Of a stretch of 64,000 nt of DNA, positions 39,530 through 50,701 are shown piece by piece. The DNA is from Prorocentrum cordatum (lineage: Eukaryota > Sar > Dinophyceae > Prorocentrales > Prorocentraceae). Below the pieces are notes generated by a model that saw nothing but the letters and a program-made list of their open reading frames with translations, was not told the origin of the DNA and made no database searches. Within the stretch, counting starts at the first letter, position 1. Every line of letters begins with the position of its first letter. Location: the NCBI GenBank assembly GCA_963575745.1, contig CAUYUJ010016469.1:189903-253902 (forward strand), written 5' to 3'. The position numbers and the translations under genes are program-made.

Positions 39530-39990
39530 ATGGATGTATAAACAGATATGCAAACATACATACATACATACATACATACATACAGACAGACAGACAGACA
39601 GACAGACAGGCAGACAGACATGCATACAAACATACCTACCTGCCGACCTACCTACCTACCTACCTACATCCATCCATCCATCCATCCAGCCATCCATCCA
39701 TGAATGCATGCATGCATGTATGCATGCATGCATGCATGCATACAGACAGACAGACAGACAGACAGACATGCATACAAACATACCTACCTACCTACCTACC
39801 TACCTACCTACCTACCTACCTACCTACATACATACATACATACATACATACAGACATACAGACATACATACAGACATACAGACATACAGGCATACGTACA
39901 TACATAAATACATACATACAGACAGACAGACAGACTGACTGACTGACAGACAGACAGACATTACATACATAACATACATTACATATAGAC
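39530..39990. repeat. Tetranucleotide microsatellites (CATA, CAGA, CTAC, CATG)
   Basis: Consecutive blocks of CATA, CAGA, CTAC, CCAT, CATG and again CTAC/CATA/CAGA. All open frames (for example THIQTYR) are repeat products. Confidence 0.95.
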
Positions 39991-40059
39991 CCTCCCACCC
40001 TAACAACACACAAAACAAACTATTCCCGAACCCGGCACCTCGAAACTCGCCCACCCTTC

Positions 40060-40500
40060 CTGCTGGTGGCTGGACCCTCTGACCTCAGATCGATGGGCTC
40101 CCTCACCGCATGGCGCCTCGGGGGGCGGGGCGAGGCGGATCCACCGCAGAGGCCCCCGCCCCCCAGAGGCCATTCCGCCCGGGGGAGCGCGCCGCGCGGG
40201 TTCGCCCCCGGAGGCGCGACAAGCCTGGCGCCCACAGGGGCGAGGGGGGCGGCGCGGCGCGACGAGCCCTGGGGCGCTCGGGAGGCACAGGTCGGAGCCA
40301 GGACGCGGCCACACGCACGAGCGGCCCCGGGCAAGGGTGGCCTCTGGCGCGCGGCTTTTTGGGGGGGCCCAAGGTGGCCAGATCCGAGCGGGCAAGCAGC
40401 CGCTATCGCATCGCGCCCCGCGATCGGGGGGGGCCCCGATGAGCCCGCACCAAAGGTCACTCTGGCGAAGGATCACTCTTACGACCCCTGCGTGCAGTCG
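40060..40500. other. GC-rich segment with a repeat shared at 42845-42950
   Basis: Open on both strands but with no recognisable domain. The part at 40280-40375 (GGCCACACGC...GGGCAAG...GGCCTC) reappears diverged at 42845-42950, so at least part is repetitive. Confidence 0.35.
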
Positions 40501-40515
40501 AAGGACTGACTGCCG

Positions 40516-40675
40516 ACAGCACCACCACAACCCAACCCCGAAAACCCAGATTTCGGGGGTGGGGAGTACGGGTACCACATGTGGTTCTGCACGGTTCCCG
40601 GGCGCTCCCCCCCCACCCCTGGGAAGGGAGGACACATTGGGGCATTCGGTTTGGGTTGGGGTGGTTTGGTGGGTA
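40516..40675. mobile_element. Small TIR element, copy 1 (~160 bp)
   Basis: ACCACAACCCAACCCCGAAA at the left end is the reverse complement of the right end (GGTTTGGGTTGGGGTGGT), with similar inner wording. It is related to the element at 47172-47332, has no ORF, and is probably a MITE. Confidence 0.6.
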
Positions 40676-40713
40676 GTGGAGGACAGGGACAAGATCGGAC
40701 AAGGGTAGATCGG

Positions 40714-40850
40714 GGATCTCTGAGATCCAGCGGTTCTGGAGGATGTAGCGGGCACCGCGGCCTCCTCAGGGCGTTCCGGAGCGCTCTGAGAGCGTCCCAG
40801 AGCGCCTTGGAACGATGCATCCCTGTCCTGGCCCCGCCCGAAGGCAGGAG
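40714..40850. repeat. Dispersed repeat copy (shared with 47945-48075)
   Basis: GCGGYTCTGGAGGATGTA, CGGGCRCCGCGGCC and GAACGCTCTGAGAGC-like boxes occur in the same order in both places, next to a TIR element in each case. Confidence 0.65.
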
Positions 40851-40899
40851 GGGAGGGGCGAAGCGCAGAGAGGGGGGCCAGGCAGGAGGGGGCACGGCG

Positions 40900-41140
40900 A
40901 GGCAGGAGGAGGCGGGAGGAGGGGGCAGGCAGGAGGGGAGGGAGGGGGGAAGGAGGAGGCGAAAGGCGGAAGAAGGCGGGAGGAGAAGGGGTTACGAGGA
41001 GGAGGAGAAGGAAAATGGAGGAGGAGGAGGAGGAGGTGGAGGAGGAGGAGGAGGAGGAGGAGGATAGAGGAGGTGGAGGGGGAGGTGGAGGAGGTGGAGG
41101 AGGAGGGGGGTGAGAGGCAGCAGGAGGAGAAGAAGGAGGG
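40900..41140. repeat. (GGA)n-rich purine tract
   Basis: GGA/GGAG repeats of about 240 bp. Confidence 0.9.
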
Positions 41141-41212
41141 TATGATGGTGATGATGATGATGTTGATGATGATGATGTTGATGATGATGATGATGATGTT
41201 GATGATGATGAT

Positions 41213-41247
<35 letters not shown>

Positions 41248-42022
41248 TGATGACGATGACGATGACGATGATGATGATGATGATGATGATGGTGATGCTG
41301 TCGGTGATGACGGAATTGATGATGATGATGCTGATGATGATGGTGATGATGATGATGCTGATGCTGATGCTGATGCTGATGATGATGCTGATGATGGTGA
41401 TGATGCTGATGATGCTGATGGTGGTGGTAATGCTGAAGTTGATGCTGATGGTGATGGTAATGGTGATGGCGATGATGATAATAATGATGATGATTAATAT
41501 TACGACGACAGCGACGACGACGATGCTGATGATGATGATGCTGATGGTGGTGGTAATGGTGATGACGATACGGTGATGATGATGACAATGATGAGAATGA
41601 TGATGGTGAAGATGATGATGATGATGGTGATGGTGATTGTGATGATGATGGTGATGATGATGGTGGTGGTGGTGATTATGATGGTGATGGTGATGGTGAT
41701 GATGATGATGACGATGCTGTTCGTGGTGATGGTGATGATGATGATGATGGTGTTTGTGATGGTGATGACGATGATGGTGATGTTTATGATGATGATGATG
41801 CTGATGATGGTGATGGTGATGGTGATGGTGATAGTGATGATGCTGATGATGATGACGATGTTGATGATGATGACGATGTTGATGGTGATTGCGATGATGA
41901 TGATGATGGGGATGATGATGATAATGATGATGATGATGCTGATGATGGTGACGGTGATGATCGTGATGTTGATGATGATGGTGGTGATAGTGAAGGTGGT
42001 GGTCTTCATGGTGATGCTGGTA

Positions 42023-42063
<41 letters not shown>

Positions 42064-42240
42064 AAAGCCGATTGTGATGATGATGCTGATGATGAGTATG
42101 ATTAAGATTATGATGTTGATGATGACGAGAATGAGGACGATGTTTATGATGATGGTGATGATGCTGATGATGATGGTGATGATGATTATGCTGATGATGC
42201 TGATGATGATGTTGCTGCTGCTACTGATGATGATGAGGAG
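41141..42240. repeat. (GAT)n-type trinucleotide microsatellite, ~1.1 kb
   Basis: About 1,100 bp of GAT/GGT/GCT trinucleotides in one phase. Frames read as poly-Met, poly-Ile or poly-His and are not genes. Confidence 0.95.
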
Positions 42241-43290
42241 GAGGAAGAGGAGGGGGCAAGGAAAGAGCAAGGAGGAGGAGCCTACGAGACGGTCGCTCTG
42301 GCCCACCGCTGGACACGGTAACAAAACGCTCTAAGTCGCATGGAAAACTGCCGCGATCTTAGCCACAGCCCGTGCAGGAGAAGGAGGAGGAGGTGGTGGA
42401 GAAGGAGCAGATGCGTACAAAGATCTTCGATGAGATGATGTGTTCAGCCCACGCATTTTGTCACCGATTTCGGCCTCTGGGACCCGTCGTCGGGCCCTGA
42501 GGCCATCAAAAGTGGATCGGGAATGAAAAACTGCCTGCCCACGGGGGGGGCAGTCCGGACCTCTGGGGCCGCGCATCCAAAAAGAAATAAAGACATCGTC
42601 GGATGTCTGGGCACATAGGAGCTTCGAGTAGGGGATCGACTTCAGAATTGACTTACCCCAAAATTGATGTTGCAGTCGAAACTACGAAAGAATACGAAGA
42701 CTGTTCCGTGATCTACGAGCATTCTACGTATTTGTTCATAGATGCGACGAGAAAACCAACTTTCGGGTAAATCAATTCTGTAGTCGAACCCCTACTCGAA
42801 AGCTACCCTTTACCACCTACCCCCAGGACGCCATCCTGGAGGGAGGCCAGAGGCACCAGCCCCGCGAGGACGGACCTGCCTCCGCCTCGGCCACACGCGA
42901 GAGGGACCCCTGGGCAAGAGCGACCTCAGGCGCGGGGTTTCAGCGGGCCGCGGGAAGGGAGGGGTGGAGAGAGGGGGGGGGGGGCAAGTTAGGTGCGCTC
43001 GCGTCAACATCTGACATCCTACCCCTCCCTCCCATCCCTTACCATGGCGCTGATTTTCTCAATCCGCGGACGCGGGGGGGGAAAGAGAGGGGGGGGGAAT
43101 CCGAGCGCGTAGGCCAGTGCTCGGCGGCTGCAACAGGGGCAGACTGACCTGGGAGAAGGGGTCACTACAGGTATCCAAGGGCTCCACTCTGCCCATGCCT
43201 TCGACGAGGCTCCCCGGCGAATACGTGTCGGGCCTGTCCCTGAGCTGTCCACCCCCCTCGCGGGCCCGCACAAATGAGGGGCAACGCTAG
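42241..43290. other. No supported gene
   Basis: Mixed sequence with G-runs (42970-42985, 43070-43100). Contains the diverged copy of the 40280 repeat. I see no exon. Confidence 0.35.
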
Positions 43291-43299
43291 GGGGGACCA

Positions 43300-43470
43300 G
43301 CTCAAAAAGGGCAACATCGAGCTTGAATCGACGTTACATCGCCGATAGATCGGGGATAGGCGCCTGTAGCGAAACGGCACGTTCCTGGACAGGCAGGGGT
43401 GGACTTTCGGGCCCCTGGGAGCCATCAATGGGCGATTGGGGGTCGATGCATCCCCCCCATGAGCCTATCC
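43300..43470. repeat. Dispersed repeat copy (shared with 49105-49275)
   Basis: ACATCGAGCTTGARTCG, CATCGCCGATA and CAATSGATGGGCGATTGG occur in the same order at both sites over about 170 bp, clearly diverged. Confidence 0.7.
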
Positions 43471-43489
43471 CCTCCTAAAATTGCCCCTG

Positions 43490-43760
43490 GAGGAGGGGGA
43501 GGTGTAGAGGAGGAGCAGGAGGAGGAGGATATCCCGACTTTCGCGAGGTAGCGCTTCTCGGGTAGTATGAGGAGGAGGAGGAGGAGGAGGAGGAGGAGGA
43601 GGAGGAGGAGGAGAAAGGAGGAGGAGGAGGAGGAGGAGGAAGGAGTAGGAGGAGGGAGGAGGAAGTGGAGGATGGTGGAGGAGGAAGTGGAGGAGGGCGG
43701 GGGAGGAAGTGGAGGGAGAACGAGGAGAAGAAGGCGGCGGCGGAGGAGGAGGAGGCCCGC
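43490..43760. repeat. (GGA)n purine tract
   Basis: GGA repeats with few interruptions. Confidence 0.9.
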
Positions 43761-43887
43761 ACCGAGGGGCGCTCTGGCGCAGGGGCCCGCTCCTGCGCAT
43801 GCCGGCGGGCAGCTCGGGACGAGGCGGCGGGCGCCCGCCTCCGCGGCGCAAAGGTGCGGGCACGCCTCGCCCCGCCCCGCACCCGCC

Positions 43888-44006
43888 TCAGTCCTCGTAG
43901 TGGTCCGGCGTGGCCTCCCGGAGGGCGCGCTCCAGCGCCTCCGGGCCGCCGTGCGCCGCGGCGCACAGCGCCACCATGGCGCCGAGGTGCGCTGGCCTCC
44001 CGGGCG
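43888..44006 (-). CDS. Probable 3'-terminal exon of an unknown gene
   Basis: A short minus-strand frame encodes PAHLGAMVALCAAAHGG, then PEALERALREATPDHYED and a TGA stop at 43888-43890. The amphipathic Ala/Leu-rich helices, GC-rich third positions and sensible stop argue for a genuine last exon. A splice acceptor (CCTCCAG) fits at 44007-44013, with a second possibility about 12 nt downstream. The helix pair is ankyrin- or TPR-like in feel but too short to assign. Upstream exons were not found. Confidence 0.5.
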
Positions 44007-44170
44007 CTGGAGGCGGGTTGGTGTTCTCCAGAGTCTGGCACCTTGCTGCCCCGATACGCAGCACGCAGCACGTAGCGTATTGCTGCGGAGCTCAACACGT
44101 AGACTGAACACGTACGTTTTGAGCACGGACGGTTTGAACATGGCACGTGTTGCGCTTCAAAACGTGCGTA
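43980..44170. repeat. Dispersed repeat copy (shared with 47470-47650)
   Basis: CGATRCGCARCACGCARCACG, TCAACACGYAGACTGAA and GGCACGTGYTGCGC boxes occur in the same order in both copies. The copy partly overlaps the upstream edge of the probable exon. Confidence 0.6.
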
Positions 44171-44480
44171 TCAGAGCAGCTAAGGTCTGGCAAGCTTACT
44201 TGCAGACCCCCTCGCGTCGTAGGGGAAAGCACGGCGGGAGGGTTTTCGCCTTTTTCGGCCACTGGGGGCCCTCACTGGGCCTCGGGGCCGTCAGAAAACG
44301 ACCCAAGATGAAAAACCAGTCCCGGGGAATGGGTCGAGACCTCTGGGGGTCAAGGATATTGAAAAAGCATGTTTACTTGCGTGGAGGGGGAGGGAGGCCG
44401 TGGCGAGGCCTGAAACGAAACCTGACCCTCACGCAAGTCGGGACTCGCTTGCACGCCTCTTCGGCCCAGCGCTGCTTGAC
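44171..44480. other. No supported gene
   Basis: Mixed GC-rich sequence. No domain or repeat recognised. Confidence 0.35.
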
Positions 44481-44489
44481 ACGGCGGCG

Positions 44490-44540
44490 GAGGGGTACGG
44501 GGAGGGGAGGGGAGGGTGAGGGGAGGAGGGGGGAGGGGGA

Positions 44541-44572
<32 letters not shown>

Positions 44573-44625
44573 GAGGAGGAGGAGGAGGAGGAGGAGGAGG
44601 AGGAGGAGGAGGAGGAAGAAGAAGA
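44490..44625. repeat. (GGA)n microsatellite
   Basis: GGGGA then pure GGA. Confidence 0.92.
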
Positions 44626-45012
44626 GCCCCCCCAAAAAACGACCCAGACGTCCAAAAACCGGGACTCGACTAAAGCGTTGTGTTGGCAATAGTTGCGCTT
44701 CTGTGTGGTCTTCACTCGAGGGCCCGCCACGGGCCGATCACGAATTCGGCTTTGCGTCGAAGCGCTGCTTTGGGCAATCGGTCGGACCGCTTCCATTTTG
44801 GAAGCGCCTCCGAACGAAAACGAACCGAAGACGCAGCGCACTGTTTTGGTCAAGCTCTGCCAAGATCCCACTGGCCCTTCAGGGCGTGAGTGGTCTAGAG
44901 CGCTTCCTCTTCCAACCCCTCTCTTCCCCTTCGGGGAGGGGTTATAACTGGTCTCTATTAACAAACACCCTCTCCCACAGGCGACCGGCAGCCAACCAGG
45001 AACAATGAAACC
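44626..45012. other. Single-copy-looking sequence; CTTCCCCTTCGGGGAG hairpin
   Basis: Three plus-strand frames stay open for 70-100 codons but lack domains. A box GGGCGTGAGTGGTC and the hairpin CCCCTTCGGGG (about 44928) recur together at 59761-59818. Confidence 0.3.
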
Positions 45013-45015
45013 TCC

Positions 45016-45340
45016 CCCACCATCCCTGACAAAAATAATCATACAAAATACACTGTGGGGCAAAATCTTGGATCATGCTCGTGGGCTCCGCGAGCACTTT
45101 GCATTGTTTTTGACAGGGACGGCGGGGTTATGAGATTGCCTGCTGTGCGCAAGGCCACCATCCCTTACCAAAAAACAACACCCAATACACTTCGCGTCTA
45201 AATCTGGATCATGCGCGGCCACCCCGCGATCATTATCCATTGGCTTTTGGTAAAGACGGCAGGGGTGCTGACATATTGCCTGCTGTGCGTAGGCAGACCA
45301 GACACCATGGTCGCCTCCCCGCCGCGATTGCGCATTGGCT
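45016..45340. repeat. ~143-bp tandem repeat, each unit internally inverted
   Basis: Units begin CACCATCCCT (45016, 45159) with a partial third near 45300. Each contains an inverted pair such as CCCTTACCAAAA...TTTTGGTAAAG and ends TGCCTGCTGTGCG, so it can fold back. Confidence 0.65.
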
Positions 45341-45880
45341 TTCGACACGGATTGTGGGGGCCAACATGTTTCCCGATGTGTGCTGTCACGTGCGCGGGTG
45401 CACCTGGCACACTCTGCGCGTGCCCGAACGCGGCGCACCTGGCGCGGCTGGACCATTCGGCACACATGTCGCACGTGGAGCACGTGGCGCATCCGCATCT
45501 GGCGCGCCAGGCGGGCCTGGCACGCTTGGGCCCCTGGCGCACCAGGCGCGCGTGGCGCGCCAGGCACGCGTGGCGCACCTCGCCCCAGCGTCGCGCAGAA
45601 GGGGACGGCGTTGCTTTCCGGTAGCTGTCTATCCATAGACGACCGCTGAACATGCTGAGGCTTGGGTGCTACCTATCTGTTGGGAAGGCGGGCGGGAGTG
45701 AGCGAGACAGCTTGCGGGCGGTGAGGGTGTCATGACCCCTCCCCTGGATCTTGAAGGGGGGGGGTCGCGACTGGATAGAGCGTCCAAGGTGGCCAGGGCG
45801 AGAAGGCAGAAGTCACTGACTTGACTGAGCTTTTGACACATGTTGGCCTCCTGGGGGGGGATTGACAAGCCCCCTTCTTT
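45341..45880. other. GCGC-rich segment without a supported gene
   Basis: Repeated GGCGCRCCTGGC-like words at 45400-45590 give open frames on both strands without domain signatures. Confidence 0.35.
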
Positions 45881-45889
45881 GATCGATCT

Positions 45890-46160
45890 CGTCCAAGATG
45901 GCCCCAAGATGGCCTCCGAGGCTTCTAAGAGTGCCCCAAGGGGGTCCCAAGAGGCGCCCAGGAGGCCCCAAGAGGGCCCAAGAGGTCTCCAAGAGGCTCC
46001 CAAGAGAACCCCAAGAGGCCCCAGGAGGCTCCCCTGAGGCACCCAGCACGCTTCAAGAGCCCCCCAGGACCGCCAAGATGAGGCCCCCAAGGGGCGCCAA
46101 GAGGACTCCAAAAACTTTCAAGAGACATCCGAAGAGACTCCGAGAGGCATACAAGAGGCT
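45890..46160. repeat. Degenerate CCAAGAKGNCCCC short-period repeat
   Basis: A 12-15-bp period with words CCAAGATGGCC, CCAAGAGGC and CCCAAGAGG. The same family occurs at about 5755-5972, 37700-38120, 38720-39130, 59880-60000 and 60340-60680. Confidence 0.75.
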
Positions 46161-46177
46161 TCTGGCCATTCTGCTCA

Positions 46178-46640
<463 letters not shown>

Positions 46641-46814
46641 CGACGACGACGACGACGATTCCTCCTCCATCCTCCCCCTCGTGGGGCAGGGCCTACGGCG
46701 GCTTCCCCAGCCCGTCAGTCCACCGCATGCTCCTACACATCCCCGATCAGGGCAACTCGCCCGGGCATTGTTTCTGGGGCATTGTTTCTGAGAAGACCTC
46801 CCCGAGCTTCGATC

Positions 46815-46883
46815 CTGGAACCTCGATCCTGAGGAGGCAACGGTGACCACCCCGGTGGTGACCTGGCCCCCCCTCGGCACTCC
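46815..46883 (-). CDS. Candidate internal exon (23 codons)
   Basis: The minus-strand acceptor-like CGTCAGATCCGAG (46884-46896) is preceded by a T8 run. It is followed by GVPRGGQVTTGVVTVASSGSR in frame, then CCAG|GATCGA, a donor-like site similar to that of the RRM exon (CCAG|GTTCGA). The GA donor is atypical but GA donors are known in dinoflagellates. Weak evidence because it is short. Confidence 0.25.
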
Positions 46884-47171
46884 CTCGGATCTGACGCTGC
46901 CAAAAAAAAGCCGCTGCATTGCAACAGAATCACCACTCGAGCCCTAAACCCGACCCCTCTGCCTCGCCCGTCGAAGCGGATCGATGCGTGCAGGCCCCGG
47001 GGCCCGAGGCCAGGGCGAGGACGCCCAGTGTGGAGAAGCTGCGACGCCAGGACGCTCGGGGCCGCCCGAGCCTCTCGGGCAGCGGCGGGAGGAGGGCGTG
47101 CGGCGCGCCGGGCTCCCCGAGGCACTCCGGGGCGAGGAGGCCCACCTGCGCCACGAGAATATACTGACAAC

Positions 47172-47332
47172 CTACCAGACCACCCCAACCCAACTCGAAG
47201 ACCCGAATTTGACCCGAATTTCGGGTTGGGGGGGTACGGGTTCCATGTGTTTTTTCAACGTTCCCCGACCCCCCCACACTGGAAATGGAGGGCAAATCGA
47301 GGCCTTCGGGTTGGGTTGGGGTGGTCTGGTAG
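47172..47332. mobile_element. Small TIR element, copy 2 (161 bp)
   Basis: CTACCAGACCACCCCAACCC at the left end is the exact reverse complement of the right end. The pairing extends inward with mismatches to about 40 bp and weakly outward. Related to 40516-40675. No ORF. MITE or introner candidate. Confidence 0.7.
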
Positions 47333-47469
47333 GTGGTGATATACACACGGACACCCTCGGACGAACGGTGCAGTGTGCCTTCAGAGAGGGCGTCGGCGCA
47401 CCAAGTCGCTGGCTCCCAGTGGTGATTCGTACACCGCCACGCTCCCCCAGGAGGCCCAGGAACTCAGCT

Positions 47470-47650
47470 GCCCCGATGCGCAACACGCAACACGCAGCGT
47501 GGACGGATCTCAACACGCAGACTGAAAGCGTAGGTCTGACGCAATACGTTCGCCCAAACGTGGGCCACGACGCCGAGCCAATACGCAGCGTGTTCACGCG
47601 GACGTTCTGGACACGGCACGTGCTGCGCCCCAAGACGGGCGCACCGAGAC
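47470..47650. repeat. Dispersed repeat copy (see 43980-44170)
   Basis: Shares ordered boxes with 43980-44170. The sequence around 47540-47590 looks internally duplicated. Confidence 0.6.
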
Positions 47651-47944
47651 AGCCGAGACTGCAGGGTGTCTGTGTGTACCTTTCGGTGGCGGACCATCTG
47701 CGCCAGGGGCGGGGTGCTCGCGAGGCCATCCTGCGGCCGCGCGCTCGGCAGGGAGCGGCCCTGGGCCGACGAACAGAAACCTCTGCCGCGCGGCGCGCCG
47801 TGTGCGCCGAGTGCGGTGTACGGTGCGGCGGCGGCCTGCTTGCCTGGGCGCGCTCCCCCCTCGCGCGCGGCCTGACCGACCACTGGCAAGCCATGAAGAC
47901 GAAGCCAGGACGAGGATATAGGCTCGGGTGGGGGTAGATGGGTA
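47651..47944. other. GC-rich, open on both strands, unassigned
   Basis: The plus strand reads CTFRWRTICARGGVLARP and the minus strand is also open. No domain allows a choice. Confidence 0.2.
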
Positions 47945-48075
47945 ATCCATGAGATGCGGCGGCTCTGGAGGATGTATCGGGCGCCGCGGCCTTCGCAGAG
48001 CGTCCTGGAACGCTCTGAGAGCTTTATGGAACGCTCTGGAACGGATTTATCCTCGTCCTAGACCCGTCCGACCAT
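47945..48075. repeat. Dispersed repeat copy (see 40714-40850)
   Basis: Diverged copy of the block that also follows the other small TIR element. Confidence 0.65.
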
Positions 48076-48099
48076 CCCCTTACGTGACGTCACCCTCGC

Positions 48100-48260
48100 C
48101 TTTCCAGCTTCCCTCCAGCCGCATGCATGCGTCTTGGGGCGAGAAGGGCCTTTAAAGCTTCCCTCCGGCCGCATACTTACGTCTTGGGGCGCGACGTCGC
48201 CCTCGCCCTTCAAGCTTCCCTCGGGCCGCATACACGCCTGTCAGGGCGAGGCGAGGGGGA
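48100..48260. repeat. Three tandem ~50-57-bp units (AAGCTTCCCTCCGGCC)
   Basis: Units start near 48108, 48156 and 48213 with RGCTTCCCTCSRGCCGCAT and end GGGGCG(A)GA. Clearly tandem and diverged. Confidence 0.75.
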
Positions 48261-48487
48261 CGTCACGGAAGGGCATGGCTTGCCAGGGGTCGGTCAGGCC
48301 GCCCCTGCCCCGACCCCGAGGCCCTGGCGTTGCAACTCTTCCGCAGCGGGCGCTCCCGCCAGGCTTCGAAGGCCCCCAGCGGCCCCCCCACGGATCGATG
48401 CGGCTCCAAAGAGTGGTGCAGAGAGGGCAGGGCGGGCGAGCCGGGCGGGTGCGGCGGAAGGGCGGGTCGGTCAGGTGGGTTGGGCGG

Positions 48488-48498
48488 AAGACGTCCGT

Positions 48499-48546
<48 letters not shown>

Positions 48547-48556
48547 GGTCGTCGTT

Positions 48557-48595
<39 letters not shown>

Positions 48596-48600
48596 CAGGG
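48488..48600. repeat. (GTC)n microsatellite
   Basis: GTC/GCC trinucleotides. Confidence 0.92.
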
Positions 48601-48654
48601 CTCTGGTCCTGATTTTTCGCGTTGCTGCATCTTCTTGGCAACGTCAGATCTGAG

Positions 48655-48950
48655 GGCGCCTCCCCTTCCAGCGGCCCTCCGAGGGCCGCACACCGCAGGG
48701 CACGCTGGCGGAGGGCCACCCCTGCCCTTTGAGGTCCAAGGCCGCGGAAAAATGGCAGCACCGGGAAGAACTGGCGGGAGCCCCAGACCCCACCTTTCGT
48801 GCTGCAGCTTCCGAGCCGGCCCCATCCGGGCTGGCCCCGGGGGCCCGCAGCCGGGCGAAATTCGCCCTGTGCGAGAGAAGACGACAACGCCCAGGCCTCA
48901 GAGCTGCGTGCCGCGCGGCTCCCCCGCGAAGGGCTGCAGGCAGGGGGGGC
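48655..48950 (+). CDS. Candidate exon after a CGTCAGATCTGAG acceptor
   Basis: CGTCAGATCTGAG at 48642-48654, preceded by TGATTTTTCGCG, has the same layout as the intron end before the RRM exon. Downstream one plus-strand frame reads RLPFQRPSEGRTPQGTLAEG and stays open for over 100 codons. All three plus frames and one minus frame are open in this GC-rich stretch, so the frame and the exon are uncertain. Confidence 0.25.
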
Positions 48951-49104
48951 CCCGGTCCGGGGTGGGGCCCTGCCGGCGGGGCCCCAAGTCCCAGTCCTTG
49001 GGGTTCCACGCGAGGCACCGCTGCCAGGGCTGGCTGGGGCACGGCGAGACCACGCCGACGTCTGGCGGCGGTCGGGGCTCCGGGCTCCTGAGGGGCAACG
49101 TCAG

Positions 49105-49275
49105 GGGGGGGGCCAGCTCGGGGGGGGAAACATCGAGCTTGAGTCGGCGGTGCATCGCCGATACACAGGCGATAGGCCTCCCGTGGCGAAACCGCACGCT
49201 CTTGGGCGGGGTGGGCTCGAGGACCCCGATCGGCAATCGATGGGCGATTGGGGATCGATGCAGCCCCCCCCCCGC
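49105..49275. repeat. Dispersed repeat copy (see 43300-43470)
   Basis: Diverged copy with the same ordered boxes. Confidence 0.7.
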
Positions 49276-49768
49276 CGAGCCTACGAGAGGTTCGCACGGC
49301 GTCGGCGCGCACAAAGGTTTTTGTCACCGCGTCTATCGTTCAACCTTGAACCGATCGCGTACCCGATTGCTCAAGCGGGTCCTGAGGCACTCCCGCGCCC
49401 CTCGGTGCTTCCGCGTCGCTCCACCATGCGGAGTTCAACCTTGAACGCATTCGCCGGCGTCGCCGGCGCTGCAAAGCAGCACGAACCCACCGTACACGTC
49501 GGTCGGAAGAAGTAGGTAAAAGCACGAAGCAGGAAGGCGGATAGAGTAGATTGGGTTCGGGCCCGCCCAGAGAGCATCAAAACGCAGCAAAAGCAGCTCG
49601 ATGCTTGAAGTAGGAAGGCGTTTGAAGTAGATTGGGACCTGGGAGTCCAGCAATACCTACTCTGGATGGCAATAATCGCCCCCCCTTCGATCCGCTGTGC
49701 GCGGGGGGGGGGGGGGGCACGCGCTGTCGGAACGGGTGGAGGGGGAGGGGGGGGAGGAGGAGGAGGAG
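49276..49768. other. No supported gene; short tandem copy and GGA flank
   Basis: A GAAGYAGGAAGGCG...GTAGATTGGG segment occurs twice (about 49518-49557 and 49605-49646). The end (49740-49768) is a GGA tract, the left flank of the LINE. Confidence 0.5.
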
Positions 49769-49777
49769 TTTTTTTTT

Positions 49778-50701
49778 CCACCGCAGGCGCACACACCAAA
49801 TCCATGTGTCATATCCGCACTAAACATCTCAATGCGATGGGGCCGCGCAGCCAACATGCAAGGAGGGGGGGGGCAGCAGCAGAGGCAGGCAAAGAGAAGC
49901 GGCGGCGGGCACTCTGCTCCGAGTGCACATGATCCCTGGCGGGCGCGCCCCCCCAGGCACACAGAACAAAAGGGGATCAACACTCGAGCGTCCGTTCCAT
50001 GCCACACTCACTCCACGGCTGACCGAGGGCCCAACCAACACCGCAGCAAGCAAGAGCAGACAAAAGGGGCACGCCCCAAAAACGAGAAACCAACACAGAG
50101 AGGGAGGGAATACCTGATGGCAGGCCGCCACAGTGCCTCGAACATCGTCGGGGACCTGAGGGCGAGCGGGGAACACTCCCTCGCTCCCTCGCGCGGGGCG
50201 GCAGCCGGGGTGCCTCGAACTTCGTCGGGAACCTGAGGGCGGAGGCGGGGCGCAGAAGAGGAGAACGACCTCCTCCGCGCCAGACGCAACGGGTGTCTGG
50301 AGGCGCCACGGCTTGGCGTCGCGGGAAGGCCACCCTACCCTACCGAAGCAGCGAACGACCCACGGCCAAACGAACCAGACCGCCCGCCCGTCGGGGAACC
50401 TGTAGATCACGGACACCAGGAGAGAAGCACAGGCAAGGCGGCTGAGAGAGGCGGGGGGGCGGCGCGGCAAGAGAGGCACACTCTCCCGCGCACCGTCCAG
50501 TCTTCACCTGCAGGCGGAGGGGTCACAGAGAGCACTGACAGGCTCTCACAACCCAGGCTACAACACGGGGCCCTGAATTAACCTGAAGAATCAATGCAGA
50601 AACGGCACAACAGAAAGTAAACCTCGGAAAACCAGCCAGCCAACCCGAGAGACCCACCAGGGTCCCATCACACTCTGGCAGCATCATGCATGGACCTAAA
50701 T
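49778..50701 (-). other. LINE 3' untranslated region
   Basis: About 920 bp between the ORF2 stop and the poly(A). It contains a roughly 77-bp tandem duplication (GTGCCTCGAACWTCGTCGG...) at 50130-50240. No coding signal. Confidence 0.6.

Noticed and set aside
39468-39942. Plus-strand frames rich in THIQTYR in the tetranucleotide arrays
   Set aside because: Pure products of CATA, CAGA and CTAC repeats.
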